From Flavobacterium xueshanense (lineage in GTDB: Bacteria > Bacteroidota > Bacteroidia > Flavobacteriales > Flavobacteriaceae), in NCBI RefSeq assembly GCF_900112975.1, contig NZ_FONQ01000006.1:62001-126000 (forward strand): a stretch of DNA of 64,000 nucleotides, given 5' to 3'. The translations under genes were made by a program, and so were the position numbers. Numbering within the stretch: position 1 is the stretch's first letter; each line of letters begins with the position of its first letter. A model generated the notes under the pieces. It had not been told where the DNA came from. It saw only the letters and a list, made by a program, of their open reading frames with translations, and made no database searches. Shown here one piece after another: positions 27,761-36,449 of this stretch.

Positions 27761-28129
27761 TTAAGGACGAATTAAAAATCGTACTGTTGTTTTATCATTA
27801 GCTTGATTATAAATATCAACTATTAGGTAGGTGTTAGTAGTAACACCGGTAATTAAATACGCAAAATCATAGTCAATTTTATTTTTTGCTGTCGTATCAT
27901 CCGTTAAAAATGGAGTACTTGATCCCTCTTTTGTAATTATAACCTTAGAAAGCGCAATCTCAGATTGGATACGGCCGCTCACTACATATTCGCCTTGCGA
28001 ATTAGCTTTACCCTCGGTTTGATTGAAAGTTATTGTTGGCCGTGCAGCATCATCCTTTGAGCAAGAATTCAAAAATAATCCACATGCTAAAACGAATATT
28101 GCAGTAATAAAAAAATATTTCATTCTCAT
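27761..28129 (-). CDS. Small lipoprotein
   Basis: 122 residues with a lipoprotein signal: hydrophobic stretch then LFLNSC with the lipidated Cys at about 23, followed by SKDD, which suits surface-exported lipoproteins of this phylum. The mature part is a single beta-rich domain with no recognised family. ATG codons at 28129 and 28123 are both possible starts. It has its own terminator. It sits in the accessory region near other lipoprotein genes. Confidence 0.7.
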   Translation of the reverse strand: MRMKYFFITAIFVLACGLFLNSCSKDDAARPTITFNQTEGKANSQGEYVVSGRIQSEIALSKVIITKEGSSTPFLTDDTTAKNKIDYDFAYLITGVTTNTYLIVDIYNQANDKTTVRFLIRP

Positions 28130-28519
28130 AATTATTTGTATTTAAATTATTGTAAATTAAGCGTTTAAAAAAAATGTTTCCTTAAAAAATGTGTTAATGT
28201 TATTAAGACGGTTGTACAAAACTAAAATATTTTGAAAATATACAAACGAATTTACAACTAATTGCCTCGGACTCGCCCAATAGAAAGATAAAGAAATTGG
28301 AAAAAAGTAACTATTATGACGCGTTTATAAAAACTCTCTCGACTATTTAAAGCATTATCATACCGAAGGGAGAAACTTCTTTGCATCAGAATTAATGATG
28401 TTAAAAGAGGTAACGGTAGAATGGATTATTTAGAAGACTCATGAAACACTTACCAAAACAAGTAAAAAAGACTACCATTTAAAGGTAGCCTCTTTTTTAA
28501 TTAATCCGTTTTAATTTAA
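28130..28519. other. Gap with a possible decayed frame
   Basis: No intact gene. At about 28309-28440 the plus strand encodes a shifted frame (NYYDAFIKTLST, then YLKHYHTEGRNFFASELMML), which may be a remnant of an unrecognised small gene. A hairpin lies at its right end. Confidence 0.3.
28464..28498. terminator. Hairpin with flanking A- and T-runs
   Basis: A CTACC-ATTTAAA-GGTAG stem (28472-28488) with an A-run on the left and T-run on the right can terminate both directions. It is placed to end the minus-strand lipoprotein gene that stops at 28520. Confidence 0.75.
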
Positions 28520-29251
28520 TTAATCCTTGTCATCTAAGTCTGTTTCATTTTCAAGCAAGTTTTTTATTTGCTCTCCAATATTCTGATGACCATCGTCGTT
28601 ATCGGTACTAATTTCGATAACTCCATCCCCATCTGTATCTATCAATAAATTTTGATTGGCTAAAGTAACAAGTCTTGCCATTATGGCATCAAGATGTATT
28701 TTTATGTTAAGTGACATATCGTTACCATTAACTATAAAATCTTTAGTTTGATCTGCAAAGTCCATTTCAAGTTCAGCATCTTTTCCACTATAGATAACAA
28801 AGTTTTTACCGTTTATTGTCCCTTTAATTAAAAAAGTTTTACCTAACATTTCGCCCGGCACAATACTTTTTTCAAATTTAAATTCAATTTCCTCATACTT
28901 GGCATTCGGAATATTAACTGAAGTTATAAACTGAGTCAAAGTTTTGTTAGGATCTAAAATATCTATTAAAAAAGGACCTACCAGTTTTACATCATCATCA
29001 TAAAAAGGATCTACAAGATTATATTTATCATCTTCTTCATCTAATTCAAATTTTATCTTTCCAATGTTTATTTTAAACTCCGTGAACACAACTGTTGATG
29101 CAGCAGTACGTGCAGTTGCAGAAGTTTTTCCTGTTGCAGAAACGGATGAAGCTTTTAAGGTAACATTACCGCTTGTAGATGGATCATCTGTGCAAGAACT
29201 CATCATAATAACAAGTAGTGCTAAAATCGATGTTTTTTTCATTTTTTTCAT
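28520..29251 (-). CDS. Lipoprotein, DUF4382-like
   Basis: 243 residues. The signal is MKKMKKTSILALLVIMMSSC with lipidated Cys20. A Ser/Thr/Ala-rich linker follows, then a beta-rich domain (VFTEFKINIGKIKFEL and KYEEIEFKFEK) resembling DUF4382-type surface lipoproteins. Near the C-terminus DTDGDGVIEIS looks like a calcium-binding loop. The tail is acidic. It lies downstream of another lipoprotein gene (29390-30421) on the same strand and divergent from the ECF-sigma operon, so it may be a secreted component handled by that system. Confidence 0.65.
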   Translation of the reverse strand: MKKMKKTSILALLVIMMSSCTDDPSTSGNVTLKASSVSATGKTSATARTAASTVVFTEFKINIGKIKFELDEEDDKYNLVDPFYDDDVKLVGPFLIDILDPNKTLTQFITSVNIPNAKYEEIEFKFEKSIVPGEMLGKTFLIKGTINGKNFVIYSGKDAELEMDFADQTKDFIVNGNDMSLNIKIHLDAIMARLVTLANQNLLIDTDGDGVIEISTDNDDGHQNIGEQIKNLLENETDLDDKD

Positions 29252-29389
29252 TTTTTCATTTTTTTTAAGGTTAAATAATATATAATTAGGGGGTATTAAT
29301 TAATGGTTGTGAAAAACAATTTCAATAACTGTATCTATAAAAAATAGTTCCTTTAAAATTTAGAGTAAGTTGTTTTTGTTCAGTTTTAA

Positions 29390-30421
29390 TTAGTTCTTGG
29401 TGAAATAAAGATAATCAGTTGCTCCATCGCTGGAATTTTTATTTTTCAGTCTAACATTTGTGGTTGTAAATTCTGTAATTTTCCAATCTTCCTCCAATTC
29501 ATCTAATTTACTGTCATCAAATTTTAACAGAAATATGTCTTGACCACTATTTACAAAAGTGGACCAATTTCCGGCTATTGTATTTTTTTCCTTTACAACC
29601 GTAACAATTCCATTAGAATTGAAAGTAAAATTATATCCCTTGTAATTTAAAGTCTCATCACTATCATCAAAATAATAAGATACATGCCAGGTTCCATTTG
29701 TCAAAATCGAAGCGAAATTCTGGTTTCCTACAGAGCCTGAATTAGTATTACAATCTTTAATTCCATCTTCAATACTGCTTTCAAAATTAGAGTTGTTTGT
29801 AATTACAACAGTTTGACCCTTAAAATTTGTAATAGAAACTGGATAATTGATAGATATAAACACATTACTTTCTACATCTTTCAAAAAGTTGTATAAATCT
29901 TTATTGTTTTGAATGGTAATAGTTTTTGCAATTTGATTATCTGCATTGTAAATACTAATCTTTATTGGATAATTTATATGTAGGCAATCAATCTCATCAA
30001 ACCCGTCATCATCATCGCAATTATCAATAACATCCTCTAATTGATCCGGATTTATAATAAGTTCTGTCTTGAAACTTTGATATTGAATTGTTATTGGATA
30101 TACAAAGTTTACTATATCATCATCATTTGAAAAAGCATCTAATGCGTTTTGAACCACTTTATAATCATTTTGGCTAGACACTGTAATATGCTTTCCATTT
30201 ACAATAACGCTAACCGGCAACCGAACATTAAAACAACTTGATTTATCCAAAATATTATCCTTAGACGTAGGGTTTTGTGATACCCTAGATATCAAACTCG
30301 CAAGAGGAGATTTAGCTGTTAAATTTTGTGTAATGTCTTGAATAACCAATGTTTCCTCATCTTGACACGAAATAAATACCACTACAGCAACGCACATTAA
30401 TAAATATTTAATTGTTTTCAT
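29390..30421 (-). CDS. Lipoprotein with four internal repeats
   Basis: 343 residues, with signal and lipobox FISC (Cys19). From about 60 to 240 it contains four related units of about 45-60 residues, each built on a strand such as RLPVSVIVNGK, VYPITIQYQS, NYPIKISIYNA or NYPVSITNFKG followed by a helix. The last 100 residues look like a lipocalin-like single domain (NGTWHVSYYFDDSD). It starts opposite the ECF sigma gene. Repeats of this kind occur in surface lipoproteins near sigma/FecR systems in this phylum. A ligand is not known. Confidence 0.65.
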   Translation of the reverse strand: MKTIKYLLMCVAVVVFISCQDEETLVIQDITQNLTAKSPLASLISRVSQNPTSKDNILDKSSCFNVRLPVSVIVNGKHITVSSQNDYKVVQNALDAFSNDDDIVNFVYPITIQYQSFKTELIINPDQLEDVIDNCDDDDGFDEIDCLHINYPIKISIYNADNQIAKTITIQNNKDLYNFLKDVESNVFISINYPVSITNFKGQTVVITNNSNFESSIEDGIKDCNTNSGSVGNQNFASILTNGTWHVSYYFDDSDETLNYKGYNFTFNSNGIVTVVKEKNTIAGNWSTFVNSGQDIFLLKFDDSKLDELEEDWKITEFTTTNVRLKNKNSSDGATDYLYFTKN

Positions 30422-30620
30422 ATGTAGCTAATATTTAATACGTAGAATACCGAACTGATATTTTTTTATATTGTTTTTTGTGGCATAGAATTCCGTTTTG
30501 CGTATCCGCTTCGGTGTTTATAGACCGTTTTCATTTCGCGTATTTCATATTAAAAGATTAACGGTTTAATAGTAAAACAGTTTACATCTATATTACCCTA
30601 CCAAAATTTAAAAATAAATA

Positions 30621-30628
30621 TATCTTTG
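30621..30628 (+). promoter_or_regulatory. TAnnTTTG -7 element of the ECF operon
   Basis: TATCTTTG is a perfect housekeeping -7 match, 23 bases before the sigma gene ATG at 30652. Confidence 0.55.
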
Positions 30629-30651
30629 TAAAGCAAAAAATTACGAAATAA

Positions 30652-31173
30652 ATGACAATACATTCATTATCAAAGACTTGTGATAAAATTATTTTTTCAA
30701 TATTTTTCAAAAGTCATGCGAAAGCGCTTCGCAATTTTCTTTTTTATAAATATGGGAACAAAGACCAAGCCGATGATATAACTCAAGAAGCTTTCATTAA
30801 ACTCTGGCAAAACTGTGCTGCAGTCCCTATTGAAAAAGCGAAATCTTATATATATACCATTGCAAATAATAGCTCTCTTAACGAAATTGCACATCAAAAA
30901 GTAGTTTTGCAATATGAAAAAAATTTTGTTGGTCATGATAATACAAATGAAACTCCGGAATTTATACTCGAAGAAAAACAATTCAAAAGTAAGCTCTTAA
31001 AATCAATTGAAAATTTGAAAGAAACACAGCGAGTTGCTTTTTTGATGCATCGAATAGACGGTAAGAAATATAGCGAAATAGCAGCGGAATTAAATATAAG
31101 TGTAAAAGCAGTTGAAAAGCGGATACACTTGGCTTTAATTGAATTACGAAAAGAAATTGATATGATAAAGTAG
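30652..31173 (+). CDS. ECF-type RNA polymerase sigma factor
   Basis: 173 residues. Region 2 (YKYGNKDQADDITQEAFIKLW, about residues 33-54) binds core polymerase and the -10 element. Region 4 (LKETQRVAFLMHR, then YSEIAAELNISVKAVEKRI) binds the -35. Regions 1 and 3 are missing, as in ECF factors. It is the first gene of sigma-FecR-TonB receptor, the cell-surface signalling arrangement. It would be held by the FecR-like anti-sigma until an outer-membrane substrate is sensed. Confidence 0.92.
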   Translation: MTIHSLSKTCDKIIFSIFFKSHAKALRNFLFYKYGNKDQADDITQEAFIKLWQNCAAVPIEKAKSYIYTIANNSSLNEIAHQKVVLQYEKNFVGHDNTNETPEFILEEKQFKSKLLKSIENLKETQRVAFLMHRIDGKKYSEIAAELNISVKAVEKRIHLALIELRKEIDMIK

Positions 31174-31218
31174 GGTAAATTTGTTTTTACATGTTTTAAA
31201 TATAATACGATTAATGCA

Positions 31219-32118
31219 ATGGAAAAAAATCACATTTTGGCAAAATGGCTAAACAACGAATTAACAGAAGATCAATTAGCTGAATTCAATGCTAATCCTG
31301 ATAATGAAAAATACGAACAAATTAAAAATTACACTGCTCATTTAGAAGTACCACTATTTAATGAAGAGAAAGTTTTAGAGCATGTTATTAATCACAAAAA
31401 AACAACACCTAAAGTTATTCCTTCATACAAAAAATGGTTATTCAAAGTGGCTGCCGTTTTTGTTATTGGATTAGGAATTGTATTTATGATGCAAAATTTT
31501 GCGTTACAAACACAATATGCTCTTAATGGTAAAAAAACCACTTTCTTATTACCGGATAATTCTAAAGTAGTTCTGAATGCCGGCTCTGAAATTAAATATA
31601 AAAAATGGAATTGGGACAATAACAGAAACCTTGAGTTGCATGGCGAAGCCTATTTTAAAGTAGCAAAAGGTAAAAAATTTGAGGTTGCAACTGTTCTTGG
31701 AAAAGTTGCTGTTCTTGGAACTCAATTTAATGTAAAAGTACGGAAAGATCGTTTTGATGTAACTTGTTTTGAAGGAAGGGTACTCGTAAAGTACCAAGAA
31801 AAAGAATTGATTTTAACTCCCGGACAAAGTGTTGCTTTTAAAGATGGAAAACAAATAAATACAACCGTTGCTACCGCTCAACCAGAATGGATGGAAAACA
31901 CCATTGCTTTTAATAAAGAAAATTTACGCAACATTTTAGATGAAATTGAAAGGCAGTACAATATTTCTATTGAAGTGAAAACAAAATATTCGAGTGCATT
32001 ATTTACTGGAAAAATTCCAATTAACAATCTTGATGTTGCCCTTCAAATTATTGCTACAACCTATCATTTAGAACCCAATAAAATTACTGCAAACAAAATA
32101 ATTTTTGAAGGAAAATAA
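31219..32118 (+). CDS. FecR-family anti-sigma factor
   Basis: 299 residues. A short cytosolic N-terminal part is followed by one membrane helix at about 72-90 (WLFKVAAVFVIGLGIVFMM). The periplasmic FecR domain has FLLPDNSKVVLNAGSEI, LELHGEAYFKV and FNVKVRKDRFDVTCFEG, and ends with the STN-like DUF4974 segment that contacts the receptor. It transmits the signal from the TonB receptor to the sigma factor. It starts 45 bp after the sigma gene and 9 bp before the receptor gene. Confidence 0.92.
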   Translation: MEKNHILAKWLNNELTEDQLAEFNANPDNEKYEQIKNYTAHLEVPLFNEEKVLEHVINHKKTTPKVIPSYKKWLFKVAAVFVIGLGIVFMMQNFALQTQYALNGKKTTFLLPDNSKVVLNAGSEIKYKKWNWDNNRNLELHGEAYFKVAKGKKFEVATVLGKVAVLGTQFNVKVRKDRFDVTCFEGRVLVKYQEKELILTPGQSVAFKDGKQINTTVATAQPEWMENTIAFNKENLRNILDEIERQYNISIEVKTKYSSALFTGKIPINNLDVALQIIATTYHLEPNKITANKIIFEGK

Positions 32119-32127
32119 ATATTTTAA

Positions 32128-34665
32128 ATGAAATACACTTCTGTTTTATTCTTTTGCCTTGTTTTTGTCTTGAGTATGACAGCTCAAAACAGAAGTAAAG
32201 CAATTGCATTAAAAGATATCCTGCAATCTATTGAAAAACAACATCTTATTTATTTTAATTATATTGACAATGAAATAGTTACTCTTAAAATTGTACCTCC
32301 AAAAAAATCGTTGTCTTTGAACAAGAAAATCAGTTATCTTGAAAAAAAAACGAATCTCTTCTTTGAAAATATCGATAATAAATTCATTACTATTCATAGC
32401 AATAATACGGTAGACTCAAAGAATATTTGTGGATATGTATTTTCTAAAGAAGATAATTCTCCACTGGAAAATGTGAATATTAAGTTTGAAGATGGTTTCA
32501 GTACTTCAACCAATAAAAAAGGATATTTTGAACTAAAAAAAGAAAAGTCAACTGATTTATTAATTAGTAACATTGGGTATACTACTGAAAAAATTTCTGT
32601 CTCTGATTTACAAAATAAAAATTGTTTAAAAATTTACATTGAAGTGGAAGTTTCTGAATTAAATAATATAATTGCGAATCAACTTTTAACATCTGGAATC
32701 TCAAAAAAAATTAATGGAACATTTGAAATTAAACCAAAAAAACTGGGAATATTACCTGGCTTGATTGAACCTGATGTTTTACAAACCATGTTGCAAATTC
32801 CCGGTATTTATAGTGCTGATGAAAGTATTTCTAGTATTAATGTCAGGGGAGGCACGCATGATCAAAATTTGTTTTTATGGAATGGAATAAAAATGTATCA
32901 AACGGGACATTTTTTTGGATTAATTTCGGCGTTCAATCCTAATTTAGCCCATACCATTTCTATAACTAAAAATGGAACTTCTGCTTTTTTTGGAGAAGGC
33001 GTTTCAAGCTTTGTGGATATTTCCTCAAACTCCAATAAATTTAAAAAAAACAGTTTTAGTGCAGGAATAAACATGATAGATGCCGATGTGTATTCAAAGT
33101 TCAAAATCTCCAAAAAAAGTTTTATAGAAATTTCAGGAAGAAAATCCATTACCGATTTAGTAAAAACACCTACCTACAAAGAATATTATAATAAAGCCTT
33201 TCAAAATACAAGTATTACTAATTTTTCCAATAACCAAAATATAGATTATTTAGGTGATGAAAAATTTAATTTTTACGATATTACGGCTAAATATTCTCAA
33301 CAAATCGGAGAAAAAAACCATTTTATTTTAGATTTTATTACAATTAACGATCAACTTAAAATTTTTCAAACAACCAACGCCAGTTCTCAGATTCAGTCTG
33401 AAAATAATATTTTATACCAAAAAAATTACGGAGGTAATCTTTCATGGGTACGAAACTGGAATACTAAAAATAGCACTCATTTAAATGCTTATACATCGTC
33501 CTATGTACTTAATGCCGAAAAAAACAAAATACAAGATAATCAAATTATAAAACAAAAAAATGAAGTATTAGACAATGGCTTTAAGCTTGAAAATAGCCAT
33601 GCAATCAATTCGAAATTTACTCTTAAAAATGGATATCAATTCAACGAAATTGGCACCATAAATTCAGATGAAGTAAACAGCCCTATATTTTATAGAAGAA
33701 TTAAGGAAGTATTACGAATTCATGCGCTTGTAGTTGAAGCAAAATATAATGATACTTTATCCAAAATATATTTTAATGCAGGATTGCGATTAAACTACAT
33801 CGAACAATTCAAAAAAAACCTTTTAGAACCACGATTACAGTTTAATTATGCAATTACAAAATATTTTAATTTAGAAGTATTAGGAGAATTTAAAAGTCAA
33901 AATTCTTATCAGGTTATTGATTTGCAAAACGATTATTTTGGTATTGAAAAAAGAAGATGGATATTGGCAAACAATACTACGATCCCTATTCAAAGAAGTA
34001 AACAAGCATCAATTAGTTTATTTTACAACAAAAATAATTGGTTATTTACGGTAGATAATTTTTATAAAAAAGTAACTGGAATTAATAGCTCGAGTCAAGA
34101 ATTTCAAAACCAATTAGAGTTTGTAAAAACCAATGGCGATTATGAAGTTTTAGGAATGGAAATGCTGGTTCAAAAAAAGATAAATCATTTTATTACCTGG
34201 TTTAGTTATACTTACAATACTAATAATTATTACTTTCCAAATTTAGAACAACCTGTATTTCCAAATAATTTTAAATTAGACCATATCATCTCTTGGGCTG
34301 GTATCTATGAAAGAAAAAATCTAAAAATAGCATTGGGATCAAAGTGGTATTCTGGAAAACCAGAGACCACTCCTGTAAGTTCGACAATAAATTATAGTAA
34401 TTTCTCCAATCCAAAGATTGATTACAATACTCCAAACAATAAAATACTAGATGACTTTTTTCAAGTTAATTTTTCGACAACATACAAATGGGAAAGCTTA
34501 AATCAAATTCAATATAAATTGGGGTTCTCTCTATTGAATGTATTGAATCGAAAAAATGAAATCAATGAATATTATAGAATAAATACGGTTACCAATTCTA
34601 TTGAAGATGTAAAAACTTTTTCACTTCGACGCACTCCAAATTTAAGCTTTAGAATAGCTTATTAA
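32128..34665 (+). CDS. TonB-dependent receptor with N-terminal signalling domain
   Basis: 845 residues. Signal peptide (ends about residue 20, SMTAQ), then a secretin/TonB N-terminal (STN) domain (about 25-90), a carboxypeptidase-regulatory-like beta-sandwich (about 97-170), a plug domain (IPGIYSADES, SINVRGGTHDQNLFLW, near 225-300) and an outer-membrane barrel to the C-terminus (TPNLSFRIAY). The STN domain lets it signal to FecR. The transported compound is unknown. Siderophores and other complex ligands are usual for such three-gene systems. Confidence 0.9.
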   Translation: MKYTSVLFFCLVFVLSMTAQNRSKAIALKDILQSIEKQHLIYFNYIDNEIVTLKIVPPKKSLSLNKKISYLEKKTNLFFENIDNKFITIHSNNTVDSKNICGYVFSKEDNSPLENVNIKFEDGFSTSTNKKGYFELKKEKSTDLLISNIGYTTEKISVSDLQNKNCLKIYIEVEVSELNNIIANQLLTSGISKKINGTFEIKPKKLGILPGLIEPDVLQTMLQIPGIYSADESISSINVRGGTHDQNLFLWNGIKMYQTGHFFGLISAFNPNLAHTISITKNGTSAFFGEGVSSFVDISSNSNKFKKNSFSAGINMIDADVYSKFKISKKSFIEISGRKSITDLVKTPTYKEYYNKAFQNTSITNFSNNQNIDYLGDEKFNFYDITAKYSQQIGEKNHFILDFITINDQLKIFQTTNASSQIQSENNILYQKNYGGNLSWVRNWNTKNSTHLNAYTSSYVLNAEKNKIQDNQIIKQKNEVLDNGFKLENSHAINSKFTLKNGYQFNEIGTINSDEVNSPIFYRRIKEVLRIHALVVEAKYNDTLSKIYFNAGLRLNYIEQFKKNLLEPRLQFNYAITKYFNLEVLGEFKSQNSYQVIDLQNDYFGIEKRRWILANNTTIPIQRSKQASISLFYNKNNWLFTVDNFYKKVTGINSSSQEFQNQLEFVKTNGDYEVLGMEMLVQKKINHFITWFSYTYNTNNYYFPNLEQPVFPNNFKLDHIISWAGIYERKNLKIALGSKWYSGKPETTPVSSTINYSNFSNPKIDYNTPNNKILDDFFQVNFSTTYKWESLNQIQYKLGFSLLNVLNRKNEINEYYRINTVTNSIEDVKTFSLRRTPNLSFRIAY

Positions 34666-34845
34666 ACGAGTTCCATAACATTTAATAAATTTACCAGTTT
34701 ACTCAATTGTATCAATTGTTTAAAAAAACCATGTATCTGCATACTCTGCTATTTAGTGTATTAAAAAGTATTAAAAATCGCATTGTTATCGGAACGCTAC
34801 TTGCCTAATTTGTAAAAAAAAATAAAAAATCAGCCTTAAAATAGG

Positions 34846-35010
34846 TTAAAAAACAAACTCAAGGGTAGTATAAAAAGTTCTTCCAGCAGAAAGTATCATT
34901 CTGGCCGTGGATAATCGGTTGCTCTGCTGGTGAAATAACTGTTATTTGTAAAATCGAGGATTCCGGCTATTAGTTTCATTTTTTCCATTTGTAAAAGGTT
35001 GAAAATTCAG
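34846..35010 (-). pseudogene. C-terminal fragment of a TonB-dependent receptor
   Basis: Minus-strand translation gives MKLIAGILDFTNNSYFTSRA-TDYP, then after a frameshift RMILSAGRTFYTTLEFVF and a TAA at 34846. This matches the last strands of FecA-like receptors (YFTRRATGYPG... and DGRSFY...). It is a remnant adjacent to an IS3 fragment and may be the missing end of the receptor fragment at 27266-27612. Confidence 0.7.
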
Positions 35011-35077
35011 CAACATAGTAGTGTATATGCTAACTTATCAATCACAGATAGTTAGGAAATATTCTTAATTATAACTT

Positions 35078-35430
35078 ATGAAACAAGTGCGCAAAATTGA
35101 TGATAAAGCTATCAAAGAAAAAGCTGTCCATTTGATTTATATGAGAATAAACATATCAGAACTCGCCAGAGAGTCAGGAATAACAGCGCCATAGTTGTAT
35201 AAATGGCGTCAAGAGTTCGAGGAATTTGGAGAAGGAAGTTTTCCTGGAAAAGGAAATATAAAATCAAGTCTCAAACAAGAAAAAATCCGTGAACTGGATA
35301 AAAGACTTAAAGATGCAGAGTTAGAGTGCGAAATATTAAAAAAAGCAATCGGCATTTTTTCTAAGAGCGGTCGATGATTTATAGTTTCATTAAAAACAAT
35401 GAACAAGTACTTCCGATTGAAAAATAGGTA
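35078..35430 (+). mobile_element. IS3-family remnant (orfA with in-frame TAG, start of orfB)
   Basis: orfA runs MKQVRKIDDKAIKEKAVHL to 35377, with TAG at 35192-35194 where a sense codon (probably CAG, Gln) is expected between TAP and LYKWRQEF. The rest has GEGSFPGKGN and a leucine-zipper-like region. orfB then begins MIYSFIKNNEQVLPIEK, overlapping the orfA end, and stops after 17 codons. The rest of the transposase is not recognisable, so the element is dead. Confidence 0.8.
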
Positions 35431-35943
35431 GGCATTTTCCCTTTCGGCAAATCAGGTTCATCAGCAAGCAATGACGCAAAAAAACGAAATTTGGAAAGTG
35501 GGAAATAGAAGGTTGAAAAAACTAAACCGCCAAACTTAAGCTGACAATTAAAATGTGGAAAGTGGCAAAGTAAGACGTACGCAAAAAAAACAGAGATCCT
35601 ACAAAATTATTGTAATTATTGAACAAAAAACAATGATAAATTAAGATTAATACTCTGATAAACAACAAGCTACTTTTTTTCTGTTTTTTGCTAACAATCA
35701 ATTAAAATAAATAAAAAAAAACAATTATATTGCTAAAGAGACACTTTTTTATAACTAAATTTACTTGTAATAACAGGACCATAATAGTGTAAAAGACAGC
35801 CCTGATAAAATTGAGACAGAGGACAAACATAAAATATCAAAAACTTAAGATCAATTTTCGGAGGGCTTTTTGTCGATTTATCAAGCCCTCGCTTAAAAAT
35901 TGAAATAATTAATCTCCAACTTCAATCTGTTAAAATAAATACT
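35431..35943. other. AT-rich gap with hairpin
   Basis: No gene. Probably decayed IS DNA at the left. An 8-bp stem GAGGGCTT (35861-35868) / AAGCCCTC (35883-35890) lies near the right end, without a T-run. Confidence 0.4.
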
Positions 35944-36372
35944 ATGAAGAGCGATGATAAATTTTTAAGAATAATTATAGCCACTAATAAAAATATAATT
36001 CGTGTTTTAAGTAGCATTATGACTTTAATACTAGGAACAGTACATCTAATCTATTAAGAATTTAAAAAAATCACCGCTCCTCCTTATCTATTGATTAATA
36101 TTTCCACTTTATTCGAAGTATTTAATTTGATATCGATTATTGCGGTAAGATATGAACTTATAAAAGCATTGCTATTAATTATTTCGTCCAATAAAGTTCC
36201 TACTATTCAAATTATAGAAATCTTAATAATTGCTATTTCAACTAAAATAATTACACTAGATATACAGCAAGCAAATAGCAATATTATTATGAGTTTAGCT
36301 TTGATGATTGCTGCACTGGGTCTTGCTTATTTTTTGTTAAAATATTGTAAGAAATCACAAAACAAACCCTAA
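35944..36372 (+). pseudogene. PsiE-like small membrane protein gene with in-frame stop
   Basis: The frame begins MKSDDKFLRIIIATNKNI at 35944, passes a membrane segment and meets TAA at 36055-36057. It then continues in the same frame (EFKKITAPPYLLINISTLFEVFNLI, AVRYELIKALLLI, STKIITLDIQ) to a TAA at 36370. The whole, 141 codons plus stop, matches the phosphate-starvation-inducible PsiE family in length and layout (four membrane helices). An open frame from TTG at 36091 is only its second part. One nonsense change is the simplest reading. Confidence 0.75.
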
Positions 36373-36449
36373 ACAAATCCAGTAACGCTCTGTATTTTAA
36401 TTATTTAATTGTATTAAAAAAAAGATAACAACTATAAATTGAAGTTTTT

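Noticed and set aside
35195..35377. Independent 60-residue gene
   Set aside because: It is the second part of an IS3 orfA frame interrupted by TAG at 35192.
36091..36372. Independent 93-residue gene starting with TTG
   Set aside because: It is in the same frame as the upstream part of a psiE-like gene starting at 35944. Treating it as its own gene would hide the nonsense codon.
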